The notes under the pieces are model-generated. The model was given only the letters and a program-made list of their open reading frames with translations, searched no databases and had not been told where the DNA came from. From assembly GCF_019443425.1 (NCBI RefSeq), contig NZ_CP080382.1, forward strand, positions 3,658,001 to 3,722,000: DNA of 64,000 bases, in the 5' to 3' direction. The stretch comes from Arthrobacter sp. PAMC25284 (lineage in GTDB: Bacteria > Actinomycetota > Actinomycetes > Actinomycetales > Micrococcaceae). Of this stretch, positions 22,393 through 31,548 are shown piece after piece (position 1 is the stretch's first letter; every line of letters begins with the position of its first letter). A program made the position numbers and the translations under genes.

Positions 22393-23331
22393 TCAACGCG
22401 CCCGAAAGCGGTTGAGGAGGTCGTTGCTGATCTGGCCGTCGCGGCCGCGGACCGCATCAAGAAGGCCCTGCCAGGCGGCGGCCACCAGGCTGCTGCGGTC
22501 GGGACTGAAGGTAAACCGCAGAATCTGGGCCTTGCTTTCCTCAACGGACCGGCGGAGCAGCCAGGCCGGGTTGCGGCGCCAGTAGCGCCGGATGAGGACC
22601 GTCCCGTTGCGCACGATGTAGTACATCCGGAACGGGGCGTAGTAATTAAAGGACAGTTCATTGCCCTTGAAGCGGAGCTGTCGGCCGAACAGCCGGGCCG
22701 GCAGGCGCGCCCCGAGCCGGTGCTCGACGGCGCAGCCGGCGCCAATCAGGACACTGTACCCGGCGGCCCGGGCACGGGCGGTGAACTCGGAATCCACGCA
22801 GTCGATGAAGAAACCGGCCTCAAAACGGCCAATCGCCGCGAACGTGGTGGCCGGGACAAAGAAACCGGACTGCATGGGATCGAAAGCCTCAGGCTGTCCG
22901 GTGCCGGTGCCAATGCTCATGGCTGGGACGCGGTGTCCGCTGAATGATTCCGCGGACACAAACCCCACGCGGTGGCCCGCGGCGGTCGCCCGGTCGTAGG
23001 TCGCCAGTGCGTTGTCGACGTAGCCGGCCACGGGTAATGAGTCCTGGTCGAAAGTGAGGATGAACTCCGGGCGGGTGGTCGCCTCGAGTTCCTCGACGCC
23101 CCGGTTAAGGGTCGCGGCGATGCCGGAATTGCGGGGCATCGCGAGGACGGTGATGCCGTCCTGCGTCAGCCGGCTGAATATTCCGGCAGCGTCCGGTGCG
23201 GTGCTGCAATCGTCGACAACCACGAGCTCATCGACCTGGGCCCGGATGGCGGCCGCGTGGGCAAGGAGGTCGTCGTCGGGGTTGAACGCGGCAATTACGG
23301 CGGCAATCCGCCGCTGGCGTCTATCAGTCAC
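22393..23331 (-). CDS. GT2 rhamnosyltransferase-like protein
   Basis: The 312-residue protein has RIAAVIAAFNPDDDLLAHA, VVVDDCSTAPD, NSGIAATLNRGVEE and FILTFDQDSLPVAGYV, then FIDCVDSEFTARARAAGY. These blocks resemble RfbF/WbbL-like rhamnosyltransferases that use dTDP-rhamnose. The presence of rmlA, rmlB and rmlCD in the same cluster supports that donor. It lies between the flippase gene and the DPM1-like gene on the same strand, with short gaps. Confidence 0.85.
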   Translation of the reverse strand: MTDRRQRRIAAVIAAFNPDDDLLAHAAAIRAQVDELVVVDDCSTAPDAAGIFSRLTQDGITVLAMPRNSGIAATLNRGVEELEATTRPEFILTFDQDSLPVAGYVDNALATYDRATAAGHRVGFVSAESFSGHRVPAMSIGTGTGQPEAFDPMQSGFFVPATTFAAIGRFEAGFFIDCVDSEFTARARAAGYSVLIGAGCAVEHRLGARLPARLFGRQLRFKGNELSFNYYAPFRMYYIVRNGTVLIRRYWRRNPAWLLRRSVEESKAQILRFTFSPDRSSLVAAAWQGLLDAVRGRDGQISNDLLNRFRAR

Positions 23332-23341
23332 GCTGTTGATC

Positions 23342-24583
23342 CTACCTGTCGACCGTTGCCGGGCTGGTAACGGTGGGGAGGATCCGCAGGGCCGGGACCA
23401 GCAGGCCGGCGAAGAGGATCGCCTCGCTCACCGCCATCCCCAGTGCGACGCCGGGGACGTTGGCGGCCAGGCCGGCCAGGAACATCAGGAGCACACCGAC
23501 GACGGCAGAGACCGCGGTCCACAGCAGGACCGTTTTTTGCCGCCGGGCAGGAATCAGGAGGTTCCGGATGAGCGGAGTGGAGGCCGAGAGGAAGAAGAAT
23601 GACACACCGAAGTACACGCACGTCAGAGTGTCGGCGCGGACTGCCTCAACGAACATCACGCTGGAGACCCAGGGGGCAAAGAGAGCCAGGAACGTGCCGC
23701 CGGCGACGCCGAGGACAGCGTGGGCGGCCAGCGCAACCAGATGCCGGCGCCGCGGATCGGCGGCATCGCGTTCAAGCGTCCAGCCCTGGAAGGTATTGCC
23801 AAGGGCAACAACGCTGAATAGCCCCAGCCGGTAGATAGCGTCGGCCGATGCGAAGCCGGCCGTGGCCGCGGCGGTCGGAACCGTAGCGGTGGCGATCGGC
23901 AAGGGCGAGGAAGCGTAGGCGCTGCCGGTGAGGTTGATGCCCGCGGTCCCTGCGTGCGGGAGGATCAGTTCGCGGACGACGGCGCCTGGTCTCTTCGGAA
24001 ACCACGTTCCCGCCTCGCCGAAACGGCGGTGGAAAGAGACCAGCGCGACCAGCACCGCGACGACCGTGGCAGCGCCGTAGGTCCAGATCTGGCCGGTGAA
24101 GAGAATCAGCGGGGCACTGATCACGGCCGCGAAAAAGCGGGGGAGGGTGTCGTAGACAGCGAGGATCCGCGGCTGCCCGGTACCGATCCCGTACCAGGCA
24201 GGCGAGAACCCGGTGAGGGCCGTTGCCCAGGCCATCGTGACGGCGTCGAGCTCGAAGCCGTCCTTGGCCACGAACACTACAATCAAGGTCATCAGCGGCA
24301 GGACTATGGCGGCAATCACCGTCCGGGACCGGATGCTGCTTGAATACAGGGCCGCGCGGGCGGGGGCGGCGCCGGAACGGGCGATCTCGACGGGGCCGGA
24401 AATGTTCCAGCTCCAGAGGATGATCGTCGCCGCAAACACGCCGATGGCTTGGCCTGACATGATGCTGGACCAGCCGTCCGCCCCGACAACCCGGGAGATG
24501 ATCGGCAGCAGCAGGAAGGGCAGGACCAGTGCCAGCAGCGGCAGCAGGGTGAAGCCTGCGAGCCGGAGCAATACGGGTTTCAT
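23342..24583 (-). CDS. Wzx-like polysaccharide flippase (MATE/MOP superfamily)
   Basis: The 413-residue protein has about 12 hydrophobic helices, begins LLRLAGFTLLPLLALVLPFLLLP, and has the early WSSIMSGQAIG segment common in Wzx/MurJ-type lipid-linked oligosaccharide flippases. It is encoded with glycosyltransferases on the same strand and is divergent from the GT2 gene at 24682. It most likely flips the completed undecaprenyl-linked rhamnose-containing unit. A second, ABC-type exporter for galactan is encoded at 9.8-11.5 kb, so two export routes are present. Confidence 0.82.
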   Translation of the reverse strand: MKPVLLRLAGFTLLPLLALVLPFLLLPIISRVVGADGWSSIMSGQAIGVFAATIILWSWNISGPVEIARSGAAPARAALYSSSIRSRTVIAAIVLPLMTLIVVFVAKDGFELDAVTMAWATALTGFSPAWYGIGTGQPRILAVYDTLPRFFAAVISAPLILFTGQIWTYGAATVVAVLVALVSFHRRFGEAGTWFPKRPGAVVRELILPHAGTAGINLTGSAYASSPLPIATATVPTAAATAGFASADAIYRLGLFSVVALGNTFQGWTLERDAADPRRRHLVALAAHAVLGVAGGTFLALFAPWVSSVMFVEAVRADTLTCVYFGVSFFFLSASTPLIRNLLIPARRQKTVLLWTAVSAVVGVLLMFLAGLAANVPGVALGMAVSEAILFAGLLVPALRILPTVTSPATVDR

Positions 24584-24681
24584 GCGGTGTAGGTCCTATT
24601 GCTCGAGGGCTTGACCCAACGATGATACGCGATCTCCGGGCCCGGACTTCGGTCCGCCGAACTTCACCTAAAGTGGTCTGC

Positions 24682-25438
24682 ATGACTGATTCGACGGCGC
24701 CGGACGGGCGGAACATCCGGGTGAGCGTGTGCATGGCGACCTATCGGGGCGCCGCCTTCGTCGAGGAGCAGGTTGCGTCCATCCTCGCCGAACTGGGGCC
24801 CGACGACGAGCTCGTCATTGTGGACGACGCTTCCCCGGATGAGACAGCCGACGTGATCGCCGCGATCGAGGATCCCCGCGTCCGCCTGGTCCGGGCCACG
24901 GCCAACCGCGGCTACGTCCGTACCTTCGAAGAAGCCGTCCGGCTCAGCCGGGGCGACTACATCTTCCTCTCCGACCAGGACGATGTGTGGATCCCGGGGC
25001 GGGTTGAGCTGATGCTCGGTGCTCTCGCCGGCTCCCGCGTGGTGGCCAGTAACTTTGACATGCTCGGCGGCGGGGCCGCGGCCGTGGATCCGCCCGCTGC
25101 GCTCGTCGGACTCCCGACGTCATCTGGCGAACCTCGCCGCCACCCTGGTGGGCGTCCGGGCCTATTACGGCTGCGCGATGGCGTTCCGCCGGGATGCTGC
25201 GGCGTTGTTCACCCCGATTCCTTCCTACGTCCGGGAATCCCACGATCTCTGGCTCGCCATCTGCGGAAATATGTCGGGCTCGATCACGCATCTGGATGAG
25301 TCGACCATCCACCGGCGCCTGCACGAGGAAAACCAGACCCCGGCCGGCTGGCGGTCGCTGCGCAGGATCATCGCCGCGCGTATTATGCTGCTGCGGCTCA
25401 TGGTCGAAGCCCGCCGCAGGACACGAAACCCCGCCTGA
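24682..25438 (+). CDS. GT2 glycosyltransferase (single-base frameshift)
   Basis: The N-terminal part has RVSVCMATYRGAAFVEEQ, VIVDDASPDETADV and the donor-site motif YIFLSDQDDVW. The C-terminal part (HLANLAATLVGVRAYYGC, YVRESHDLWLAI, STIHRRLHEEN) is one frame away. Removing one C from CCC at 25093-25095 joins them at DPPLRSSDSRRHL, giving ~251 residues. The ATG at 24682 is chosen because the GT2 fold begins right after it. It is divergent from the flippase and precedes rmlB. Confidence 0.8.
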
Positions 25439-25491
25439 GACGTCCGGACTTGTCCCGGCCTGTTTCCCGGCCGTCGCCGGGCGTTGGGTAG

Positions 25492-26499
<1,008 letters not shown>

Positions 26500-26500
26500 C

Positions 26501-27925
26501 GTGACGATTGAATTCTCGAAACCGCTGCAGGCCATCGAAACGCCCATTCCCGGCGTCGTGCTCTATAACCTTCCGGTCCACGGCGACAACCGCGGCTGGT
26601 TCAAGGAGAACTGGCAGCGCGAAAAGATGCTGGCTCTCGGGCTGCCAGACTTTTCCCCGGTCCAGAACAACATTTCCTTTAATGAAAAGGCCGGGACCAC
26701 CCGGGGGATTCACGCCGAGCCGTGGGACAAGTTCATTTCGGTCGCGACCGGCAGGATCTTCGGCGCCTGGGTGGACCTCCGCGAGGGCCCGAGCTTCGGG
26801 ACGGTCTTCACCGCCGAACTCGATCCCAGCCAGGCGATCTTTATCCCCCGCGGGGTCGGCAACGCCTTCCAGACACTCGAGGACAACACCGCTTACACCT
26901 ACCTCGTCAGCGACCACTGGAGTGCCGATGCGCAGGGCCAGTACACGTTCCTGAACCTGGCAGACAGCACCGCTGACATCGCCTGGCCCATCCCGCTGGA
27001 GCAGGCGGAACTCTCGGACAAGGACAAAGCACACCCGCACCTTGCGGACGTCGTTGCCATGCCGCCGAAGAAAATCCTGGTCCTGGGCGCGAACGGGCAG
27101 CTCGGCCTGGCCCTGCGCGAAGAGTACGCGGGCCGCGGCGAGGTCGAGTTCGCCGGCCGGGCCGAGTTCGATATTTCCGCTCCGGAGAGCTATGCCGGGC
27201 GCAACTGGAAGAACTACTCCACGATCATCAACGCCGCGGCATACACGGCCGTGGATGAGGCGGAGACGGTTGAAGGCCGCCGGCACGCGTGGGCCGCCAA
27301 CGTCCAGGCCGTCGCGGAACTTGCCCGGATCGCCGCAGCCCACGGCATCACCCTGGTCCAGGTTTCCAGCGACTATGTGTTCGACGGCACCGCCGCCACG
27401 CACGGTGAGGACGAGCCGCTGAGTCCGCTCGGCGTATACGGGCAGACCAAAGCCGCCGGGGACGCCGTGGCCGCCGGTGCGCCGCAGCACTACATTGTGC
27501 GGACCAGCTGGGTCATCGGCGAAGGCAATAACTTCGTCCGGACCATGGCGTCGCTGGCCGGGCGGGGCATCAAGCCCAGCGTGGTCGATGACCAGGTTGG
27601 CCGGTTGAGCTTCACCCCGGACATCGCCGCCGCCATCCGGCACCTGCTGGAAAGCGGGGCGCCGTTCGGAGCCTACAACGTCAGCAGCGACGGTGAGCCG
27701 CAGTCCTGGGCGGCCATCGCGGCGGAGGTCTACGAGCTGGCAGGAGCGCAGGGCACGGACGTGACCGGTGTCAGCACGGCAGAGTACTTCAAGGACAAGG
27801 CGGCCGCGCCGCGCCCGCTGAACAGCGTCCTGTCCCTGACCAAGATCAAGTCCACCGGTTTCGAGCCCCCGCAGTCCGCCGCACGGCTCAAGGACTACAT
27901 GGCCGCCGGAACATCCGGGGCGTAG
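26501..27925 (+). CDS. rmlCD: Fused dTDP-4-dehydrorhamnose 3,5-epimerase / reductase (RmlC-RmlD)
   Basis: The 474-residue protein joins two enzymes. Residues ~1-185 are an RmlC cupin (NRGWFKENWQREKM, NNISFNEKAGTTRGIHAEPWDK with the catalytic His, FIPRGVGNAFQTLED). Residues ~190-474 are an RmlD reductase (KILVLGANGQLGLALREEY, VSSDYVFDG, YGQTKAAGD with Tyr-x3-Lys). It produces dTDP-L-rhamnose. The GTG at 26501, two bases after the rmlB stop, is the natural start. The same fusion is known in several Actinobacteria. A strong hairpin follows the gene. Confidence 0.95.
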   Translation: MTIEFSKPLQAIETPIPGVVLYNLPVHGDNRGWFKENWQREKMLALGLPDFSPVQNNISFNEKAGTTRGIHAEPWDKFISVATGRIFGAWVDLREGPSFGTVFTAELDPSQAIFIPRGVGNAFQTLEDNTAYTYLVSDHWSADAQGQYTFLNLADSTADIAWPIPLEQAELSDKDKAHPHLADVVAMPPKKILVLGANGQLGLALREEYAGRGEVEFAGRAEFDISAPESYAGRNWKNYSTIINAAAYTAVDEAETVEGRRHAWAANVQAVAELARIAAAHGITLVQVSSDYVFDGTAATHGEDEPLSPLGVYGQTKAAGDAVAAGAPQHYIVRTSWVIGEGNNFVRTMASLAGRGIKPSVVDDQVGRLSFTPDIAAAIRHLLESGAPFGAYNVSSDGEPQSWAAIAAEVYELAGAQGTDVTGVSTAEYFKDKAAAPRPLNSVLSLTKIKSTGFEPPQSAARLKDYMAAGTSGA

Positions 27926-27948
27926 CACCAGCGCACCACGTCCCAACG

Positions 27949-27992
27949 CGGAAGGACCCGTTCACAGCGCAGGCTGTGAACGGGTCCTTCCG
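27949..27992. terminator. Bidirectional terminator after rmlCD
   Basis: A perfect 20-bp inverted repeat (arms 27949-27968 and 27973-27992, loop GCAG) sits between converging rmlCD and the DUF2142 gene. Confidence 0.88.
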
Positions 27993-28032
27993 TATCTCCG
28001 GACGGTATCTCCGGAACCTCGTCCACGACGGG

Positions 28033-29703
28033 TCAGCCGCGCGCGCCGCCGGGCCGGCGGCCGGTGCGCAGCGTCGCCAACCGGCGGGAGAGCCGCGGCA
28101 GCAACGTATGACCCGGATGCAGGTAGCTGAAGAACGCCGACGCGGCGACCAGCAGCACGGCGGTGAACAACACGGTAAGGACTTCCCAGGTCAGCGGCGG
28201 CTGCCAGCCCGGGACAGTGAACATGGTCTGCCAGTTACCCCACGGCTGCAGGCCCACGACATAGCGTCGAAGCACGTTCAGGAAACCGTAGGTTTGTGCG
28301 ACACACGCCCCGAGCAGGACAATCCGGGCGATAGTCCGGCCTTGGGGGCGCTGCGGGAAGGGCCGGAACCTCATGGCCAGGCCCGCGGAGATCAGCGCGA
28401 TGATGAACAGCGGGAGGCTGTACCGGCCCTGCCAGATGAACCCGGTGGTGTTTACCAGTGCTGCCTGGAGCACCGCGGGAACGACGGCGAGGAAGGCCAG
28501 GGCGACCCAGAATCCGGCCTGCAACCGGTACGGGCGGACGAGGAGCACCATCAGCACCAGACCGATCAGGAGCATGTTCCAGAACATCATCACGCCTTGC
28601 GGCATCGGTGCGTCCAGCCAGCCGGCGACGCCGATGTACTGGCCGACAAAGTCGAAAGACCGGTCCATCATGGTCAGGAAGGCGTTGTACGGGCGGACTT
28701 CCCCGTCGACGTTGGAGATCCCGGCCGGAGCCTCACCGGCGGAGGCAGGGGCCCGCAGCATCAGGAAGTTCCAGGCCACGCCCAGGACCACCCCCACCGT
28801 GGTTAGGGCCGTCACGGCGAGCACAAGCTTGTTCCGGAAGAGGGCAGCGATATCAGCCCAGCGGAAGAACAGGCCGGCAACGATCACGCCGCAAAGCAGC
28901 CAGAGGAGGGAGACGTTGCGGGTGTTGGCCAGCGTCGCGGCGGAGATGCCGACCGCCAGGATCCCCGGCAGGGCCCGGTCCAGTCGCCGCGCGTTTTCCA
29001 GGACGGATACCAGCCCGCAGAAGGCCGCCATGGAGGCTGCGACTTCCAGCGAATTGGGGTTGATGCCGCTGGCCAGGAACAACACCATCGGCGTCGTCGC
29101 GATGGCGGCACCGATGAGTGGCCATTTCGGGTGCCGGAGACGGGACAGGGCCGTGAAGCCTGCGGCGTAAAAGGCGGCGGACAGCAGCCCGCTGACGATG
29201 CGCATGGCGAACAGGGCAGGGGCGCCGGACATAAACAGGCTGGGCAGACCGACGAGCCAGTAGTACATGGGGTTGTACAGCCCGGCCGAGGTCACCCCGA
29301 TGGTGAGGTAGTTGTCATCCAGCGGGATTGACGGGGCACACCCCGCGGGCTCCTGCATTTTGAAGGCAAAGCACATCTGCGACTGCAGGTTTGCGATGTA
29401 GGACGGGACCTGGACGTGGACGCCGTGGCCGTAGGATTCCCCGGGGCCCGGGAAGATCTGGCCGCGGGCGACGGCGGCCGCCTTAATGGTGTGCGCGGGC
29501 TCGTCCGGGTATGCCATCAGTGGTGTGGCGAGGATCCACAGCGTGATAAGCATCGAGAGCAGGCCAAAGGCCGGGAGGAAGAACCGCAGGCCGCTGCGGG
29601 TGGTCGATGAGATGCCGTATTTGCGGACCCGGCCGGCCGGTGGTGTGCCTGCGCCGTCCACTTCGGTCTGTGCGGGCCTGCCGGCCTCAGTTGCGTGGAT
29701 CAC
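28033..29703 (-). CDS. DUF2142 polytopic membrane protein
   Basis: The 556-residue protein has about 11-12 helices. After the first helix comes a long extracytoplasmic segment with YPDEPAHTIKAAAVARGQ, a block typical of DUF2142. This family has a GT-C-like topology, with an acidic loop after TM1 where GT-C enzymes keep their catalytic Asp/Glu. The C-terminus is basic. A second paralogue lies at 34041-35636 with the same PDEPAHTIKAAAVARGQ block. A sugar-transfer role to surface polymer is inferred, not shown. Its start overlaps the end of the PstS-like gene by 4 nt, so both are one operon. Confidence 0.85.
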   Translation of the reverse strand: MIHATEAGRPAQTEVDGAGTPPAGRVRKYGISSTTRSGLRFFLPAFGLLSMLITLWILATPLMAYPDEPAHTIKAAAVARGQIFPGPGESYGHGVHVQVPSYIANLQSQMCFAFKMQEPAGCAPSIPLDDNYLTIGVTSAGLYNPMYYWLVGLPSLFMSGAPALFAMRIVSGLLSAAFYAAGFTALSRLRHPKWPLIGAAIATTPMVLFLASGINPNSLEVAASMAAFCGLVSVLENARRLDRALPGILAVGISAATLANTRNVSLLWLLCGVIVAGLFFRWADIAALFRNKLVLAVTALTTVGVVLGVAWNFLMLRAPASAGEAPAGISNVDGEVRPYNAFLTMMDRSFDFVGQYIGVAGWLDAPMPQGVMMFWNMLLIGLVLMVLLVRPYRLQAGFWVALAFLAVVPAVLQAALVNTTGFIWQGRYSLPLFIIALISAGLAMRFRPFPQRPQGRTIARIVLLGACVAQTYGFLNVLRRYVVGLQPWGNWQTMFTVPGWQPPLTWEVLTVLFTAVLLVAASAFFSYLHPGHTLLPRLSRRLATLRTGRRPGGARG

Positions 29704-30761
29704 TGCGCCGCTCCGATCGTTTGAATCAACGTCCTGGCTTCACGGATGGCGTCTTCGCCGGGTGAGGCTACATTTGCGAAGTAGGTGGACGCCACCTGGC
29801 CGTCGGAGCTGAGCACGAATTTTCCCCAGGACTTCACGAGGCCGGCCAGTTGCGGGTTCTTATACGAACGGCAGAAGGCCTGGTAGTTGACGACGCCGAG
29901 AGGGTAGCCCTGCTCGCTGGTTTCCGGCAGTGTGAATTCAACGCCGGTAGGAGTGGTCCGGGTGCTGCCCTGCTGGGCCCCGAGGGCGGAGGAGTCCTTG
30001 GAGATGCGGACAAAACCGCCGCCGAACGGCAACAGCGCGGTGTCGAACCGGGTGCCGATCGATCCGAGGTCCATGAACGCGATGGCTCCCGCGGTCTGGT
30101 CGAGTTCTTCGGCAACGTCTGTCTGCTTCTTCACCGCCTGCCCGTTCTCCGGCGTGGGCCAGGCATCGACGACGCCGGCTGTCCAGTCCGCGGCGGTGCT
30201 GAGATAGGTGGTGGCGGCGGTGGTCTCGGCGCTGGGCGTCGTGGCCGTGACGGGAATGATGTCCCCGGACGGCAGTGTCACCCCGGGATTAATGGTGGCG
30301 ATTTCGCGGGCGTCCCAGCGGGTGACGGTACCGGTGAAGATGCCGGCCAGGACATCCGGTGTCAGCTTGAGGCTCCGGATGCTTGGCATGTTGAACGCGA
30401 CGCCGAGGGTCGTGACCGATACCGGCACGGAAAACGCGCCGGACGGCCCGCAGGCAGCCTGGGTCTGATCCTGCTGGTCCGGGGTGAGCGGCGCGTCCAG
30501 TGCGGCGAAGTACGCCTGGCCCGTGGACAGGGCGGAGATCCCGACGTCGGCTCCGTCCGGGGAGTAATTCAGGGACGTGGCGTTGTTGTCCTTGGTCCAG
30601 GCATTGCTCCAGGCCCGGATCGGGTCTTTCTGCACAGGGCTCCCGATCGCGGTCAGCGCACCCCTGATGGCGGTGGGGGACGCGCCGCCGGAGCACCCGG
30701 CGAGGCCTATTCCGGCGAGCACAGTGCAGGCGAGAATGCCGCCAGTGGGCCAATTGCGCAA
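29700..30761 (-). CDS. PstS-like substrate-binding lipoprotein
   Basis: The protein has 353 residues and an N-terminal lipoprotein signal ending LAGIGLAGC (lipobox Cys at ~22). The mature part resembles a periplasmic-binding-like domain of the PstS type (LAGIFTGTVTRWD, FVLSSDGQ). The TTG start is supported by GGAAGG seven bases upstream. There is no pstC, pstA or pstB in the window. The gene sits between a DUF2142 gene and gtrA in a glycan cluster. It may bind phosphate for another transporter or have a different ligand. Confidence 0.8.
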   Translation of the reverse strand: MRNWPTGGILACTVLAGIGLAGCSGGASPTAIRGALTAIGSPVQKDPIRAWSNAWTKDNNATSLNYSPDGADVGISALSTGQAYFAALDAPLTPDQQDQTQAACGPSGAFSVPVSVTTLGVAFNMPSIRSLKLTPDVLAGIFTGTVTRWDAREIATINPGVTLPSGDIIPVTATTPSAETTAATTYLSTAADWTAGVVDAWPTPENGQAVKKQTDVAEELDQTAGAIAFMDLGSIGTRFDTALLPFGGGFVRISKDSSALGAQQGSTRTTPTGVEFTLPETSEQGYPLGVVNYQAFCRSYKNPQLAGLVKSWGKFVLSSDGQVASTYFANVASPGEDAIREARTLIQTIGAAQ

Positions 30762-30992
30762 CGATCATCCTTCCCGTGGGGGAGTTCCCCGAGCCATACG
30801 TAACTACAACACCCTAGCCGCTCCCGGTTCCAGGACCCCGATTTGCCGGTTCCCGGGCCCCCTTTTTCCGGCTCCCGGGGCCCCAAAATATCGACCGTTC
30901 CGGGCATGCTGCGTGTGCCGGTTAGACTGGGCTAACCTCCAGGACGATGCGGTGCCGGAGACTTCAACACCACAGGCGGTACGTTCAAAATC

Positions 30993-31484
30993 ATGCGCGA
31001 TGGATCCAGGGGCTTGATTCGCCGTCTTCAAATGGTGGTCGCCAACGGGTATCTGGTGAAATTCCTGGTGGTCGGGGGTGCGTCGTTTGCGATCGACCTC
31101 GGATTGCTCGCGCTGCTCCATGAGGTAGGCGGCGTGGATCTCTGGATCGCCACGCCGATCGCCTTCCTCGTGAGCCTTGTCTTCAATTTCCTGGTGCAAC
31201 GGAAGTTCACCTTCCAATCGAGCGGCCGTGCCGACGTCAGCCTGCTCAAATACTGCGCTCTTGTTGTTTTTAACGTCATCGCCACCGACGTCGTCGTGAT
31301 CGTCGTCGACGGCGCCGGGTATCCCTACGCGCTCGGCAAGGTCATTGCGACCATCGCCACTACCGTCTGGAACTTCCTGCTCTACAAGCACTGGATCTTC
31401 AAGTCCCCGCGCCGAAACGACGGTGCCGCGGACGCCCGGGACGAATCCGGCGCACCGGTGCCGGAGCCCCTTCCCAAGGACTAG
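30993..31484 (+). CDS. GtrA-family membrane protein
   Basis: This 163-residue protein has four hydrophobic helices and the GtrA landmarks LVKFLVVGGASFAIDLGLL, FLVSLVFNFLVQRKFTF and TVWNFLLYKHWIF. GtrA proteins assist flipping or delivery of polyprenyl-linked sugars. Here it would fit with the DPM1-like and GT-C-like proteins of the cluster. It stands alone on the plus strand between two minus-strand groups. The start is the ATG at 30993; in-frame ATG codons further in would remove the first basic residues. Confidence 0.88.
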   Translation: MRDGSRGLIRRLQMVVANGYLVKFLVVGGASFAIDLGLLALLHEVGGVDLWIATPIAFLVSLVFNFLVQRKFTFQSSGRADVSLLKYCALVVFNVIATDVVVIVVDGAGYPYALGKVIATIATTVWNFLLYKHWIFKSPRRNDGAADARDESGAPVPEPLPKD

Positions 31485-31548
31485 GAATCCACTGCGCCGG
31501 CCCCGCAGCCGCGCCGGCCCCCCGCAGCCGCGGCCGCCGCTGGGCCGC